Shown: positions 33,431 through 43,026 of the stretch, piece after piece
Position numbering within the stretch: position 1 is the first letter of the stretch
Layout: every line of letters begins with the position of its first letter
Assembly: GCA_023228285.1 (NCBI GenBank)
Contig: JALOBM010000012.1
Coordinates: forward strand, 1 to 47,138
Length of the DNA: 47,138 nt
From: Candidatus Cloacimonadota bacterium
Lineage (GTDB): Bacteria; Cloacimonadota; Cloacimonadia; Cloacimonadales; Cloacimonadaceae
Reading direction: 5' to 3'
Notes under the pieces: model-generated
The model's input: the letters and a program-made list of their open reading frames with translations, nothing else
The model's database searches: none
What the model was told of the DNA's origin: nothing
Translations under genes and position numbers: made by a program

Positions 33431-33606
33431 CACCCTTCAACAGCGAAGGCAACGTGTCGAATCCTCACAGGGAGGAATCGATGGCAGAAAAGAATCAGGT
33501 TATCTAGAAAACAGTGAACACCAAACCGGTCTTTGTGCTTGACATATTCTGCAGGATTATATGTTTTGCCAAGTAAGAAAGACTAGAAAAACTAAGGAAA
33601 CATATA

Positions 33607-35013
33607 ATGAACAAATATATCCTGATCACCATGATGCTGTTATTGACAGTGCTTTCATACGCGGATCAAGGCGTCCGCATCGGCAACAGACATTTTGATG
33701 ATGAAGAATTGCGGGAGGGCTTTGAGGCCTACCTCACCTATCTGAATCCGGGACACATTAGTTCCAGGGACTCGCTGTCTCTTTTTGCCCATTATTTCGA
33801 TGAATTGATCGGGATGTACATCTACGATACCGCCATTGCTGAAGGCATGGTTCAGGTAAGTGAAGAAGAATTGGAACAGGAGATACTTACCAATCCTCCC
33901 CAGGGAATGCTGAGCATTGCAGATTTTCAAAGCAATGGAGCTTTCGACAAAGAGAAATACCAGCAGGCTCTAAAGCAAAACCCCGCCTTCAAAGCATCAG
34001 TAATGAACTTCAGCAGGGAAGTATTTGCCTACAAAAAGCTGTTGAACAGTCTGCGCAGTAAAGCCACCATCGACACTCAGGAAGTCCGCATCAAATGGAT
34101 GCAGCAGGGAAGCAAAGTAGATGCAAAGATCATCTGTTTCGATTACAATAAATTGGATCACATCACTGCAGACAGCACTGATGCCCGCCTACTCTATGAA
34201 CAAAACAAGGATAATTACAAGCGTACGAAGGGACGCAACCTACTCTATGTATCGTTGACAGGAGAGAGTTCCAGAGCGAATTCGGGACGCATGGAAGAGA
34301 TCGAGCAACAGAGCAGGATATTGCAAAACGCAGCACTGGCAAAAGGTTTGCTTGCCGCTGCTTCCGAGAAAGCCTACGAAGTGCACGAAACCCCGTTCTT
34401 TTCGGCTGGAGACGACATCATCCGCGGGATTGGGAAAGATAATGAACTGGTGGCTATGGTCTTCGCCGCCAAGCCGGGAGATGTGCTGCCTATATACAAA
34501 AATCCCTTTGGGGATTACTATGTGATTCAGGTAAAATCCGAAGCCGAAGAGTATTACATTCCCTTTGAAATGGAGTATGATGTACTGATGCATCAGGCCA
34601 GACAACAGAAGCGCAAAGACGCACTAAAAGAGATAGTCCATCAGTTCATCCGGCAAAACGAATACAACCAGTATTTGAATGCAGCCCAAAGAGATGGCTA
34701 TACCATCGTGGATGCCAAAGATATCAGTCTGGATGGAAGCATCGAAGGAATCGGCAAGGTCGAGATTTTGAACAGGACTATTATGGGTAGTCCGGAGCAA
34801 TCCTATTCGCCTCTGATAGAGCACAACGGCTTTTTCTATCTGGCTTGGGTGGAAAATCGCAGTATCCGCAACGAGCGAGCTTGGCAGATTCAGAAAGAAG
34901 AGCTGCTCAGCGACGCTTTGAAAGAAGCGCAAGAGAAATACCTGGACGATTGGTATATTGAGCGTTACAACAATCTTGACATCCAATATCCTAAGGTTTT
35001 GCAAGGTAAATAA
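33607..35013 (+). CDS. SurA/PpiD-like periplasmic peptidyl-prolyl isomerase-family chaperone
   Basis: 468 residues. A signal peptide (about 1-19, ending SYA) precedes a SurA-type N-terminal helical domain with the PpiD/SurA element SNGAFDKEKYQQALKQN and the helical TIDTQEVRIKWMQQ. A divergent rotamase-like region follows (about 210-320, with IKYKNPFGDYYVIQV-like ending), then a C-terminal helical section. Known relatives escort outer-membrane proteins across the periplasm to BamA, and bamA is the next gene (155 nt on). The parvulin catalytic signature is weak, so chaperone activity is likelier than isomerase activity. AAGGAAAC precedes the ATG. Confidence 0.78.
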   Translation: MNKYILITMMLLLTVLSYADQGVRIGNRHFDDEELREGFEAYLTYLNPGHISSRDSLSLFAHYFDELIGMYIYDTAIAEGMVQVSEEELEQEILTNPPQGMLSIADFQSNGAFDKEKYQQALKQNPAFKASVMNFSREVFAYKKLLNSLRSKATIDTQEVRIKWMQQGSKVDAKIICFDYNKLDHITADSTDARLLYEQNKDNYKRTKGRNLLYVSLTGESSRANSGRMEEIEQQSRILQNAALAKGLLAAASEKAYEVHETPFFSAGDDIIRGIGKDNELVAMVFAAKPGDVLPIYKNPFGDYYVIQVKSEAEEYYIPFEMEYDVLMHQARQQKRKDALKEIVHQFIRQNEYNQYLNAAQRDGYTIVDAKDISLDGSIEGIGKVEILNRTIMGSPEQSYSPLIEHNGFFYLAWVENRSIRNERAWQIQKEELLSDALKEAQEKYLDDWYIERYNNLDIQYPKVLQGK

Positions 35014-35168
35014 CGTCACTTTCTGAATCTCGACACATCCAATTGTCTTCGAGGCAGAAAAAAAAAGCAATCCTTCCTCTGGGAGCGTTTTACTCCCAAA
35101 CGAAAAAAAGACTTTACTAAAATACAGCTTTCAAACATTTAGTAAGATACTGTATAAGTGGAGGTAAA
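35014..35168. other. intergenic region between surA-like and bamA
   Basis: It contains an 8-A run and a TGGGAG/CTCCCA hairpin (35080-35085 with 35093-35098) that is not followed by T residues on either strand, so it is not a canonical terminator. A GGAGGT ribosome binding site for bamA lies at its end. A promoter here is possible but unclear. Confidence 0.4.
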
Positions 35169-37421
35169 ATGCTTAAGCCATTCAGGCATAACTTGCTCAT
35201 AATAGTGTTACTTATGCTCTTTGCATGCCTTTGGGGCCAAGGAGAGACCATATATGAAATCCGGGTGGAAGGAACTCACAACATATCACCGGAACTAGTT
35301 ACATCTGCCATGAGTATTCGGGTGGGAGATCCCTTGGATCAGGAATCCATTGCGCGCTCCATTCGCAACCTGTATCGCATGGGAGTGTTTTCCGACATCC
35401 AGATCCACTCCGAACCATATCGCACTGGCATCAACTTGGTAGTACAAGTGGTGGAGAATCCTGCCGTGAGTTCCATCAACTATCAGGGATTCAAGGTCGT
35501 AAAGAAAGAGAAAGTAGAAGAACTGGTAAATCTGCGCGTAGGCTCTTATTGGAGCGGAAACCTGAAAACCGAGCTTTTACAGAAACTCCAGGCTGAATAT
35601 ACTGGTAAAGGCTTTGGTAACGCAAAGATAGAGATCCTGGAGCAAGAACTTCCCGAACACAAGGTTGCCGTCACCCTGATAGTGAATGAAGGTGGCAGGA
35701 TAGTGCTGAAACAAATCACTTTCATTGGCAACGACAGTTTTGAAGACAAGGAACTGATCAAGCGCATGAAAACCAAACCCAAGGGCTTCTTGCGTTCCGG
35801 CCGCTTCGATCAGGAGAAATTTGATAAGGACATAGTGGCTCTGGCCAGTTTCTATAAGAAAAACGGCTATATCGATGTAAGCGTGGGACCCTATGAGCTA
35901 CAGCCAATTTCTGATCGCCATCATGAACTGGTGATCTCTCTCAGCGAAGGTAACCAGTATCACTTTGGTAAGATCAACATCCAGGGCAATGAGCACTTCG
36001 ACAACGATAGCATATTGCGAAACTTCAGTATGAGAACTGGAGATACCTTCGATCAGGAGAAGTTTGATACACAGATGGCAAAGGTATATTCCATGTATTT
36101 TGACGAAGGCTTTATCTACGCAGATATCCGCAACGATTACCAGCGCCAGCTCGATACACTGAATGTGGAACTGAAAATAGTGGAAAACACCAGAGCCAAG
36201 ATTCGCCAAATCCACATTACCGGCAACGAACGAACCAAAGAGAAGGTTCTGCGGCGCCAACTGGAAATAGCCCCCGGAGATTATTACCGGCAAACTCAGG
36301 TGATTCGAAGCCAGCAGAACATCTATAACCTGGGCTACTTTGAGCCGGATATCAAGTTGGACTATGAACGGATCAACAACAATGGCGATATCGATCTGCA
36401 AATAGACGTGATGGATAAATCCAGCGGTGTGGCAAATGGCGGTGTGGGCTACAACTCTTTGGACAAAATCGTAGGACAGCTCTCACTCTCTCAAAACAAC
36501 CTCTTTGGAAACAATTGGAGTGCGGGGCTTACATGGGATTTTGGTGGAAACACCCAAAACTTTGAATTTGACTTTACCAATCCCAATCTCTACGATACCG
36601 ATATCCTCCTGGGTACAAACCTGTATTATACACGCAGAAGCTGGACCTCTTTCTATTATGAGATATACACTCGCGGCGGCGCTATCAGAATAGGACAGCC
36701 TATCCCCTGGGTGGATCGAACCAGAGCATCTGTGGGATATTCTTTCTATAGCAAGAAATACAACATCACAAATATGAATTCCATCATGGCGGACAGCACT
36801 GCAAACTCCACCTTAATAGAATTGAACCAATTGGGATGGCGTTATACTTCCGCAGTGAACCTCAGCCTGAGTAGAGACACCAGGGACAATGTGTTCTTCC
36901 CCACCAAAGGTTCTCAAATCACACTATACTCAGAATTAGCTGGTGGTTTGATGATGGGCGATTTTGACTATTTCAAACAGATCGCACAGGTGAACTGGTA
37001 TTCTGAAGCATGGAAGAAGCTTACTCTGCGCTCAAAATGGCGCTTTTCATACATCACTCCCTATGGAGAATCCGAAGATGCTCCGCCGGATGAGAAGTTT
37101 TATCTGGGAGGTACAGGTGTGGATGGCATCCGGGGTTACCCCGATCGCTCGGTTGGGCCGGTCGGCGGAGGCACCAGAGCAATTATCTTCTCCACAGAAG
37201 TGGGCTACCCCATTGCCGGTGATCAGATCATCGCAGTTACCTTCTTCGATGCGGGAGAAAGCTATAATCATCTGCGAGACTTTAACTTCATGAACCTGAA
37301 GAAAGGGCTGGGTGCCGGCATCCGCATCAGAAGTCCCTTTGGCCTCATCGGATTTGACTATGCCTACGGTGTAGACAGCCGCAATTGGGAGCCGCATCTG
37401 CAGTTTGGAACCACATTCTAG
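35169..37421 (+). CDS. bamA: outer-membrane protein assembly factor BamA
   Basis: 750 residues, typical for BamA. A signal peptide (about 1-24) is followed by five POTRA domains (about 26-420; repeated pattern 'I.V.GN...' as in ITFIGNDSFEDKELIKRMK, INIQGNEHFDNDSILRNFSM, IHITGNERTKEKVLRRQLEI) and a C-terminal 16-stranded Omp85 barrel. The barrel carries the GVDGIRGYPDRSVGP loop-6 motif (RGY) and ends in Phe (FGTTF), the outer-membrane C-terminal signal. It inserts beta-barrels into the outer membrane; its partner bamD is at 9396. Strong GGAGGT ribosome binding site. Confidence 0.96.
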   Translation: MLKPFRHNLLIIVLLMLFACLWGQGETIYEIRVEGTHNISPELVTSAMSIRVGDPLDQESIARSIRNLYRMGVFSDIQIHSEPYRTGINLVVQVVENPAVSSINYQGFKVVKKEKVEELVNLRVGSYWSGNLKTELLQKLQAEYTGKGFGNAKIEILEQELPEHKVAVTLIVNEGGRIVLKQITFIGNDSFEDKELIKRMKTKPKGFLRSGRFDQEKFDKDIVALASFYKKNGYIDVSVGPYELQPISDRHHELVISLSEGNQYHFGKINIQGNEHFDNDSILRNFSMRTGDTFDQEKFDTQMAKVYSMYFDEGFIYADIRNDYQRQLDTLNVELKIVENTRAKIRQIHITGNERTKEKVLRRQLEIAPGDYYRQTQVIRSQQNIYNLGYFEPDIKLDYERINNNGDIDLQIDVMDKSSGVANGGVGYNSLDKIVGQLSLSQNNLFGNNWSAGLTWDFGGNTQNFEFDFTNPNLYDTDILLGTNLYYTRRSWTSFYYEIYTRGGAIRIGQPIPWVDRTRASVGYSFYSKKYNITNMNSIMADSTANSTLIELNQLGWRYTSAVNLSLSRDTRDNVFFPTKGSQITLYSELAGGLMMGDFDYFKQIAQVNWYSEAWKKLTLRSKWRFSYITPYGESEDAPPDEKFYLGGTGVDGIRGYPDRSVGPVGGGTRAIIFSTEVGYPIAGDQIIAVTFFDAGESYNHLRDFNFMNLKKGLGAGIRIRSPFGLIGFDYAYGVDSRNWEPHLQFGTTF

Positions 37422-37422
37422 C

Positions 37423-38370
37423 ATGAAATACAAGCACTTGTTCGGTCCTGTTAGCTCGCGCAGATTGGGGATATCATTGGGAGTGGATTTGGTTCCCTAC
37501 AAATACTGCCCCCTCAATTGTGTGTATTGCGAGATTCAGAATACGACACATCTGGTTACTCAGCGCCAGGCTTTCTTCACCCCTCGTGAAATATTGGATG
37601 AATTGGATAGCTTTCTGGCCTCGGAGCCGCATCTGGACTACATTACTTTCTCCGGTGCCGGAGAGCCGACCCTAAATAGCTCCATCAATGAAATCATCCG
37701 CTACATAAAGGATCAATATCCCCAATACAAACTGGCATTGCTTACCAACGGAACGCTGTTTAATAACGACGAGATCCTGCAGGAGATTATCCCCTGCGAT
37801 GTGATCCTGCCATCACTGGACGCAGCAAGCCCGGAAGTGTATCAGAAGGTGAATCGCCCGCATCCCGATCTGAAGGTGGAAGACCTCATAGAAGGCTTGG
37901 TGCGGTTGAGAAAGGCCTATACAGGCGAGATATGGCTGGAAGTTTTTGTGATTCAGGGTATCACGGATACAGAAGAAGAATTAGCTTTGCTGCGTGATGC
38001 CATCCTGCGCATCTCTCCTGATCTGGTACAATTGAACTCTCTGGATCGCCCCGGAGCAGAGGACTGGGTGGAAACAGCCGATCCCAAAAGACTTATAGAG
38101 ATTCGCAACTACTTCCGTAAGTACTTGCCGATGCAAGTGGAGATTATCGCTAAAATCAAGTACCAAACTGGTATGCAAAGCCTGGATGCAGAACTCGTGG
38201 ATCTCATCCGGGGAACAATCGGCCGGAGACCATCTACCGCAGAGGATTTGGCGGCAATGTTGAACGTTCACATCAACGAGATATCCAAAGTGTTGCGGGA
38301 ATTGAACAGCCATGGTAAACTGCATAGCGAGCGCAAGACACGGGGAGTGTTTTACAAATGGATAGCCTGA
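37423..38370 (+). CDS. radical SAM protein with C-terminal winged helix
   Basis: About 315 residues. The AdoMet radical cluster motif CX3CX2C is intact (Cys29, Cys33, Cys36 in CPLNCVYCE), followed by FSGAGEPTLNSSI (the SAM-binding GGEP-type motif) and LLTNGTL. Residues of about 265-315 form a winged-helix-like end (TAEDLAAMLNVHINEISKVL). The N-terminal KHLFGPVSSRRLGISLGVD is typical of a widespread uncharacterised family of small Fe-S oxidoreductases. The reaction is unknown. Starts one base after the bamA stop; ATG 37423 is chosen over an overlapping upstream codon on homology. Confidence 0.85.
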   Translation: MKYKHLFGPVSSRRLGISLGVDLVPYKYCPLNCVYCEIQNTTHLVTQRQAFFTPREILDELDSFLASEPHLDYITFSGAGEPTLNSSINEIIRYIKDQYPQYKLALLTNGTLFNNDEILQEIIPCDVILPSLDAASPEVYQKVNRPHPDLKVEDLIEGLVRLRKAYTGEIWLEVFVIQGITDTEEELALLRDAILRISPDLVQLNSLDRPGAEDWVETADPKRLIEIRNYFRKYLPMQVEIIAKIKYQTGMQSLDAELVDLIRGTIGRRPSTAEDLAAMLNVHINEISKVLRELNSHGKLHSERKTRGVFYKWIA

Positions 38371-39065
38371 TTTCCAGCACGGCAATCATTACCGGCGCCG
38401 GAGCAGGATTGAGAATGGGCGGAGAGGTAAAAAAACAGTATCGCATGTTGGATGGAATTCCCATTCTGATCCGCACTTTAGAGCCGTTCTTCAGTTCGTC
38501 TCTGATCTCAAACATCATCGTAACCGCTCCTGAGGAAGATACAGAGTATTGCGAGAACATTATCCATCAATACTTTGATCCTGCTCCAAAACCTTTTCTG
38601 GTAATAGCAGGCGGGATGGAGAGGCAGGACAGTGTGTTTGGTGCCCTTCAGCAGTGTCCCCAAGATACAGCTCTGGTATTTATCCACGATGCGGTGCGGC
38701 CCTTTATCAGTATTGAACTGATCGAGGAGCTGTATGATCTTGCCCTCAAAGAAAAGGCCGTGGTGCCCGCTGCAAGATTGAAAAACACTATCAAACAGGT
38801 TTCCGGGGACTATCTGGAACACACGCTGGTACGAGATCGGCTGGTGCAAGTATTTACTCCTCAGGTCTTCGATTACAAGCTGATCCTAGATAGCTATATC
38901 AAAGCCTACAACGATGGATATATAAGTACTGATGATGCTGCATTGGCAGAACACTTTGGCGCCAAGGTGCGATACCACCTTACCGGAGATCTGAACATCA
39001 AGATAACCGATGAGTGGGATCTCACATTGGCACATTTGATCATAGAGAAAAACATCATAATATAA
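38358..39065 (+). CDS. ispD: 2-C-methyl-D-erythritol 4-phosphate cytidylyltransferase
   Basis: 235 residues. IspD nucleotide-binding start GAGAGLRMGGEVKKQY (normally AAGxGxRMGxxxxKQ), the substrate loop GGMERQDSVFGAL, VFIHDAVRPF, KNTIKQV and the C-terminal LTGDLNIKITDEWDL are all family landmarks. It makes CDP-methylerythritol in the MEP isoprenoid pathway. It overlaps the radical SAM gene by 13 nt; ispF lies two genes downstream, and together they give two steps of the pathway (ispE is not in view). Confidence 0.94.
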   Translation: MDSLISSTAIITGAGAGLRMGGEVKKQYRMLDGIPILIRTLEPFFSSSLISNIIVTAPEEDTEYCENIIHQYFDPAPKPFLVIAGGMERQDSVFGALQQCPQDTALVFIHDAVRPFISIELIEELYDLALKEKAVVPAARLKNTIKQVSGDYLEHTLVRDRLVQVFTPQVFDYKLILDSYIKAYNDGYISTDDAALAEHFGAKVRYHLTGDLNIKITDEWDLTLAHLIIEKNIII

Positions 39066-39075
39066 AGAGAATACT

Positions 39076-41799
39076 ATGCTACTGAAGGTTTTGAACAAAC
39101 TTAGTAACTTTGAGCTGCGATTCCCCATTCCCATTCCGGGATTGGGCTGCGGAGTACTGGGAATGGCACTGCCCATAGTATCGATAAACTTGGGTAAATA
39201 TGCTTCACAACTGCTGAGAGCTCTTGAATATAGAGGATACGACAGCACAGGGGCGGCTTTTCTGGACTCCAACAAGGCCATAACTCTGCTCAAGGATGTG
39301 GGCGCTCCCTCTACCCTGGTAAAAACCCTGGGTATCGAAAAGCAGGCGGGAAAAGTGTTTTGCGGTCAGGTGCGCTGGGCCACATTCGGTTCTGTGGACA
39401 AAACAAATGCCCAACCTCATGAAGTGTGCTGCAAGAAGCACATCTTTGGCGCTCATAACGGCAATATCACAAACACACGCGAACTAAAGGTCTTTCTCAC
39501 GAAAGAGGGACATACTGTGCTTTCCGACAACGACGGCGAGATGCTGGTGCATAGTGTGGAGCATTACTTCGATATCGAAATGAACAAAGCGCAAAACCCC
39601 ACTGACGCCGAAGCGCGTAAATCCTGCATGCGCCGAGCCATCATTCATACCGCAGAGAAGATGGTCGGCTCCTACGCAGCTGTGATTGTAGATCCCGAAA
39701 CCGATACATCCTGGGCTATCAAAGCCGGATCCAGCCTCTACTTTGGGGTTGGTGAAGTGGATGACATGCCTTTTGCTCTAGCTTCTTCCGATCTCACCGC
39801 AGTCTTACGCTTCACCAAGATGCTAGTAAACCTAAGAGAGGGTGAATTCATAGAATATACCAGCTCATACTATCAGGTATACGCTCAGAAAAAACTCCGT
39901 ATCAAGCGTTTGGGGCAGCCCGATGAACTGTATAACACCGGCGACAAGATCATGATAAAGCCGGTTTACTCCAAACTGAGAGCAGAGGATGTGGAACTTT
40001 TGCCCGATTTTGAATACTTTATGGAGCAAGAGATCTACGCTCAAAGCGAATCTACCGGCAAACTGATCAAGCTCTTTAGCGGTGGTTCAAACAGCGGTAA
40101 GTATATGCTGGAAGCCATCACTCAAGCCGGAGTGAAAGACTATCTGAGCAATGCCATGCTGGAGATCGTGGGCACAGCGCATATGGAAGAAAAACAAGCG
40201 CTTTTTGACAAGCTTTGCAGCTCTGAAGAAGTGGCAAGGTTCCTGGAGCATGCCCAACGAAGCTATAAAGAAATCTTCGATGTGGCAGTGAAAGAGGACT
40301 TTGACAAGAAATACTTCTTTTCGAACGAGAAGAATGTCTTTATAGAGCTTCTGGGCAATGAATTCGACCGGAAACGACTGGTGGTGGGCAAAGCTCTCGA
40401 CAGCATCTCGGAGCAGATCTCCGTTACGGAGTTTGAGCATAGTGTGCAGGACTTTCTGGATCTTGTTAAGAACACTATTCAATGCAACCGCAATGCCTAC
40501 TCAATCGCCTGTGGAACCTCCTTTCATGCTACCAAGATAGCTGCTCTCTTCTTTAATGAGATTGCCCGTATCGAGATGATACCCATCCTTCCCGGGGATT
40601 TTCGCGGCGAATACTCGAACTGCATCAAAGATAACGACCTGATAATCGGCGTATCCCAAAGCGGTGAAACCAAAGACCTTATAGACATCTTCAACGACAT
40701 CGATTCCACAGATCTGAACGTGCGCAAAGTGGTATTGGTAAACAATATGAACAGCACTTTGGGTCAGGAAAAGAGCGATGTGGCCATCCCGATCCTGTGT
40801 GGACCGGAAATAGCAGTCCCTGCCACCAAAAGCTTCATGAATCAGATCACTCTGTTCTACTATCTGGCCATCAGAGCCGCAGATATGAAGCTGAATGATC
40901 TGGAAAATGATCTCCCCAAAGAAGAGTTTGAAAAGCGCAAAGCTGATCTGCAGAGACGTTATAAGTCCCTGAATGACATTCCCTTATTGCTCAAAGAGAC
41001 TGTAGATAAAACCGATGATATGATCGATACCATGGCGGGTAAGATATACATGGAGCCCTCGCTGCACATCCTGGCTACAAAGATCAGCGGCGTGGCAATG
41101 GAGGGAGCGCTGAAGATCAGAGAGACTGTATTGAATCACGCAGAGGGCCGCGAAGCCAGTGAATTCAAGCATGGTCCCAATACCATCCTGGGTAAAAATA
41201 CCGTGTTCGGAGTGAAGCATGTGCGAAGCTTTGTCCGTGCTTTTTGCAATATGGTCGACAGTATCGACGAAAAAGCAGAGGTAAAACACATCGCTCAGAG
41301 TGAACGCAAGGATCTGTTGAAAGCCTTGGCAGACTTTGTTTTCACGCACAATATGCCCTTCAACCTCTCCGCTGAAGGCACTATAATCTTCAAAGAGGCC
41401 ATCCGAGATCAAGATTTCTTTGAATCTCTATATCGAAACTACCCTCTCATCTATGTAACCGGCCCGGATTCCCGGGATGTGAACCTCACTATTTCACAGA
41501 TCAATACTCACAAGATCCGTGGTGCCGATACCTACGTGATTGCCGAAGAGAATGAAAATCTGCTGAAGAATGCCTCTCAGAATCCCAGAGAAGGTGCATA
41601 TTACGGTTGGGGCTACATAATGCTGCCCAAGACCGGAGATAGCCTGATGACATGCTTCTCTGCCACTATTGTGTTGCAACTACTGGCCCTGCGGATGAGC
41701 ATCCGCAAGATGAAGAAACTGGATCTGTTGGGAGTGAAAGACCACGGAGTGCATCCCGATGTACCCAAGAATGTATCAAAATCGATAACGGTGGATTAG
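39076..41799 (+). CDS. GlmS-like glutamine amidotransferase/SIS-domain protein, enlarged
   Basis: 907 residues against about 610 for ordinary GlmS. Residues 25-29 (CGVLG) match the CGIVG start of class-II amidotransferases, with ALEYRGYDSTG (49-59), RWATFG (100-105) and HNGNITN (127-133) as usual. Then come the hinge DFEYFMEQEIYAQ (311-323), SIS1 with ACGTSFHA (478-485) and SQSGET (527-532), and SIS2 with EASEFKHGP (693-701). Extra segments lie between hinge and SIS1 (about 100 residues), between the SIS domains, and near the C-terminus. The nucleophile Cys25 is not N-terminal, so a propeptide would have to be removed. It probably makes glucosamine-6-phosphate or a related amino sugar. Confidence 0.85.
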   Translation: MLLKVLNKLSNFELRFPIPIPGLGCGVLGMALPIVSINLGKYASQLLRALEYRGYDSTGAAFLDSNKAITLLKDVGAPSTLVKTLGIEKQAGKVFCGQVRWATFGSVDKTNAQPHEVCCKKHIFGAHNGNITNTRELKVFLTKEGHTVLSDNDGEMLVHSVEHYFDIEMNKAQNPTDAEARKSCMRRAIIHTAEKMVGSYAAVIVDPETDTSWAIKAGSSLYFGVGEVDDMPFALASSDLTAVLRFTKMLVNLREGEFIEYTSSYYQVYAQKKLRIKRLGQPDELYNTGDKIMIKPVYSKLRAEDVELLPDFEYFMEQEIYAQSESTGKLIKLFSGGSNSGKYMLEAITQAGVKDYLSNAMLEIVGTAHMEEKQALFDKLCSSEEVARFLEHAQRSYKEIFDVAVKEDFDKKYFFSNEKNVFIELLGNEFDRKRLVVGKALDSISEQISVTEFEHSVQDFLDLVKNTIQCNRNAYSIACGTSFHATKIAALFFNEIARIEMIPILPGDFRGEYSNCIKDNDLIIGVSQSGETKDLIDIFNDIDSTDLNVRKVVLVNNMNSTLGQEKSDVAIPILCGPEIAVPATKSFMNQITLFYYLAIRAADMKLNDLENDLPKEEFEKRKADLQRRYKSLNDIPLLLKETVDKTDDMIDTMAGKIYMEPSLHILATKISGVAMEGALKIRETVLNHAEGREASEFKHGPNTILGKNTVFGVKHVRSFVRAFCNMVDSIDEKAEVKHIAQSERKDLLKALADFVFTHNMPFNLSAEGTIIFKEAIRDQDFFESLYRNYPLIYVTGPDSRDVNLTISQINTHKIRGADTYVIAEENENLLKNASQNPREGAYYGWGYIMLPKTGDSLMTCFSATIVLQLLALRMSIRKMKKLDLLGVKDHGVHPDVPKNVSKSITVD

Positions 41800-41803
41800 A
41801 ATA

Positions 41804-42280
41804 ATGAGAATTGGATTGGGTTACGACGTTCACCGCCTTGTGGAAGGGCGCAAGCTGATCCTTGGAGGCGTACACATTCCCCATCATACCGGGCTTTTGG
41901 GCCATTCCGATGCAGATGTCTTGATTCACAGCATCTGTGACGGTTTATTGGGAGCCTTGGCCATGGGTGATATTGGGCAGCATTTTGCCGATAGCGATCC
42001 TACTTTCAAAGACATCGACTCCAGAATCCTCCTAAGACGCTGTTATGACATGATCCTGTCCCGACACTACAAAATCGCAAACCTGGATGCCACAATATGT
42101 GCTGCAGCCCCAAAGCTGAGCCCCTATGTGGATGAAATGCGGCAAAACATCGCTCACGATCTGGATTGCGATCCCGATTGCATCTCTATAAAAGCAACTA
42201 CTGAAGAGGGATTGGGCATCTCCGGTTTCGGAGAGGGGATGAGCGCCACCGTAGTGATCCTGGTAATGCCGACATCATGA
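41804..42280 (+). CDS. ispF: 2-C-methyl-D-erythritol 2,4-cyclodiphosphate synthase
   Basis: 158 residues, the normal IspF length. GYDVHRLVEGRKLILGG supplies metal ligands Asp8 and His10, GHSDADVLIHSICDGLLGA the third His and the substrate site, and DIGQHFADSDPTFKDIDS and KATTEEGLGISGFGEG the remaining conserved loops. It forms the cyclic diphosphate of the MEP pathway. 4-nt overlap with mobB (ATGA). Confidence 0.97.
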   Translation: MRIGLGYDVHRLVEGRKLILGGVHIPHHTGLLGHSDADVLIHSICDGLLGALAMGDIGQHFADSDPTFKDIDSRILLRRCYDMILSRHYKIANLDATICAAAPKLSPYVDEMRQNIAHDLDCDPDCISIKATTEEGLGISGFGEGMSATVVILVMPTS

Positions 42281-43026
42281 AAGCTATTGCGGTAATTGGA
42301 TATCATCACACCGGAAAGACAAGCACTGTCGTAAATCTGGTGCGGGAGCTCTGTAGCCGCGGACACACGGTTGCCACCATCAAAGATATCCATAGCGAAA
42401 AATTCCGCGCTGATACTCCTGGAAAGAACAGCGCATTACACATCAAAGCAGGCAGCAAACTGACGGTTGCCCGCGGGATTTACGATACAGCGCTTATCTT
42501 TCCCAGATCATTGCCCCTAAACGAGATCATGCCCCATATTGCCGCAGACTTCTTGGTGATAGAAGGTATGAAAGCTGCGCCGATGGCAAAGATAGTATGT
42601 GCCGACAGCGAAGCCCAATTGACCGAATTGATTGACGACACCTGCATCGGCATAAGCGACATCATCACAAATAGCGACTTCAAGCACGACAAGCTTGATG
42701 TGTTCAGGATACCTCAGGATGTCTCCGCACTTTGTGATACGGTTTTGGCACATAGTTTTGAGATTCTTCCCGCTGCTGATCCGGAATGCTGCCAAAGATG
42801 CGGCGGAACATGTTTGCAGATGGCGGGAGACATCGTTCAAGGCCGCCGGAAGCGCAGTGAATGTGTGTTGGACGGCACCAGCAGGATCAGCCTGAAAGTA
42901 GGGGGTAAGGATGTGCTTATTGTTCCCTTTGTGCAGGATATTCTAAAGGATAGCATCATGGCTATTGTGAATAATCTACGCGACATTGCCCCCAATCAGG
43001 AGATTCAGATAAATATCCGCACATGA
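42277..43026 (+). CDS. mobB: MobB-like P-loop protein with C-terminal Cys cluster
   Basis: 249 residues. Walker A GYHHTGKTS (8-16) and the DFLVIEGMK segment are as in MobB, the GTP-binding partner of molybdopterin guanine-dinucleotide synthesis. The C-terminal region (about 165-249) is additional: a CCQRCGGTC cluster followed by beta-rich sequence, suggesting bound Fe-S or zinc, and about 80 residues longer than simple MobB proteins. Mo- or W-cofactor delivery to an oxidoreductase is a fair guess. It overlaps ispF and thiF by 4 nt on either side. Confidence 0.8.
   Translation: MKAIAVIGYHHTGKTSTVVNLVRELCSRGHTVATIKDIHSEKFRADTPGKNSALHIKAGSKLTVARGIYDTALIFPRSLPLNEIMPHIAADFLVIEGMKAAPMAKIVCADSEAQLTELIDDTCIGISDIITNSDFKHDKLDVFRIPQDVSALCDTVLAHSFEILPAADPECCQRCGGTCLQMAGDIVQGRRKRSECVLDGTSRISLKVGGKDVLIVPFVQDILKDSIMAIVNNLRDIAPNQEIQINIRT

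Larger units (their letters stand above)
32976..33606. other. repeat-rich non-coding region
   Basis: About 630 bases with no credible gene. In order it holds the 76-bp repeat copy B, an unstructured stretch to about 33290, a double-hairpin element (33295-33357) with a relative at 47053-47117, and seven 8-bp tandem units (33375-33430). TTGACA lies at 33539-33544, 68 nt ahead of the surA-like gene. Open frames crossing the repeats have no ribosome binding site and repetitive low-complexity translations. Confidence 0.75.

Noticed and set aside
33039..33452. 137-codon minus-strand frame over the repeat region
   Set aside because: Its translation repeats VLQCCSATVLQCCS because it crosses the 8-bp tandem units; there is no ribosome binding site and no homology.
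35080..35098. Terminator after the surA-like gene
   Set aside because: The hairpin has no T-tract on either strand immediately after it; A-runs lie on the plus strand instead.
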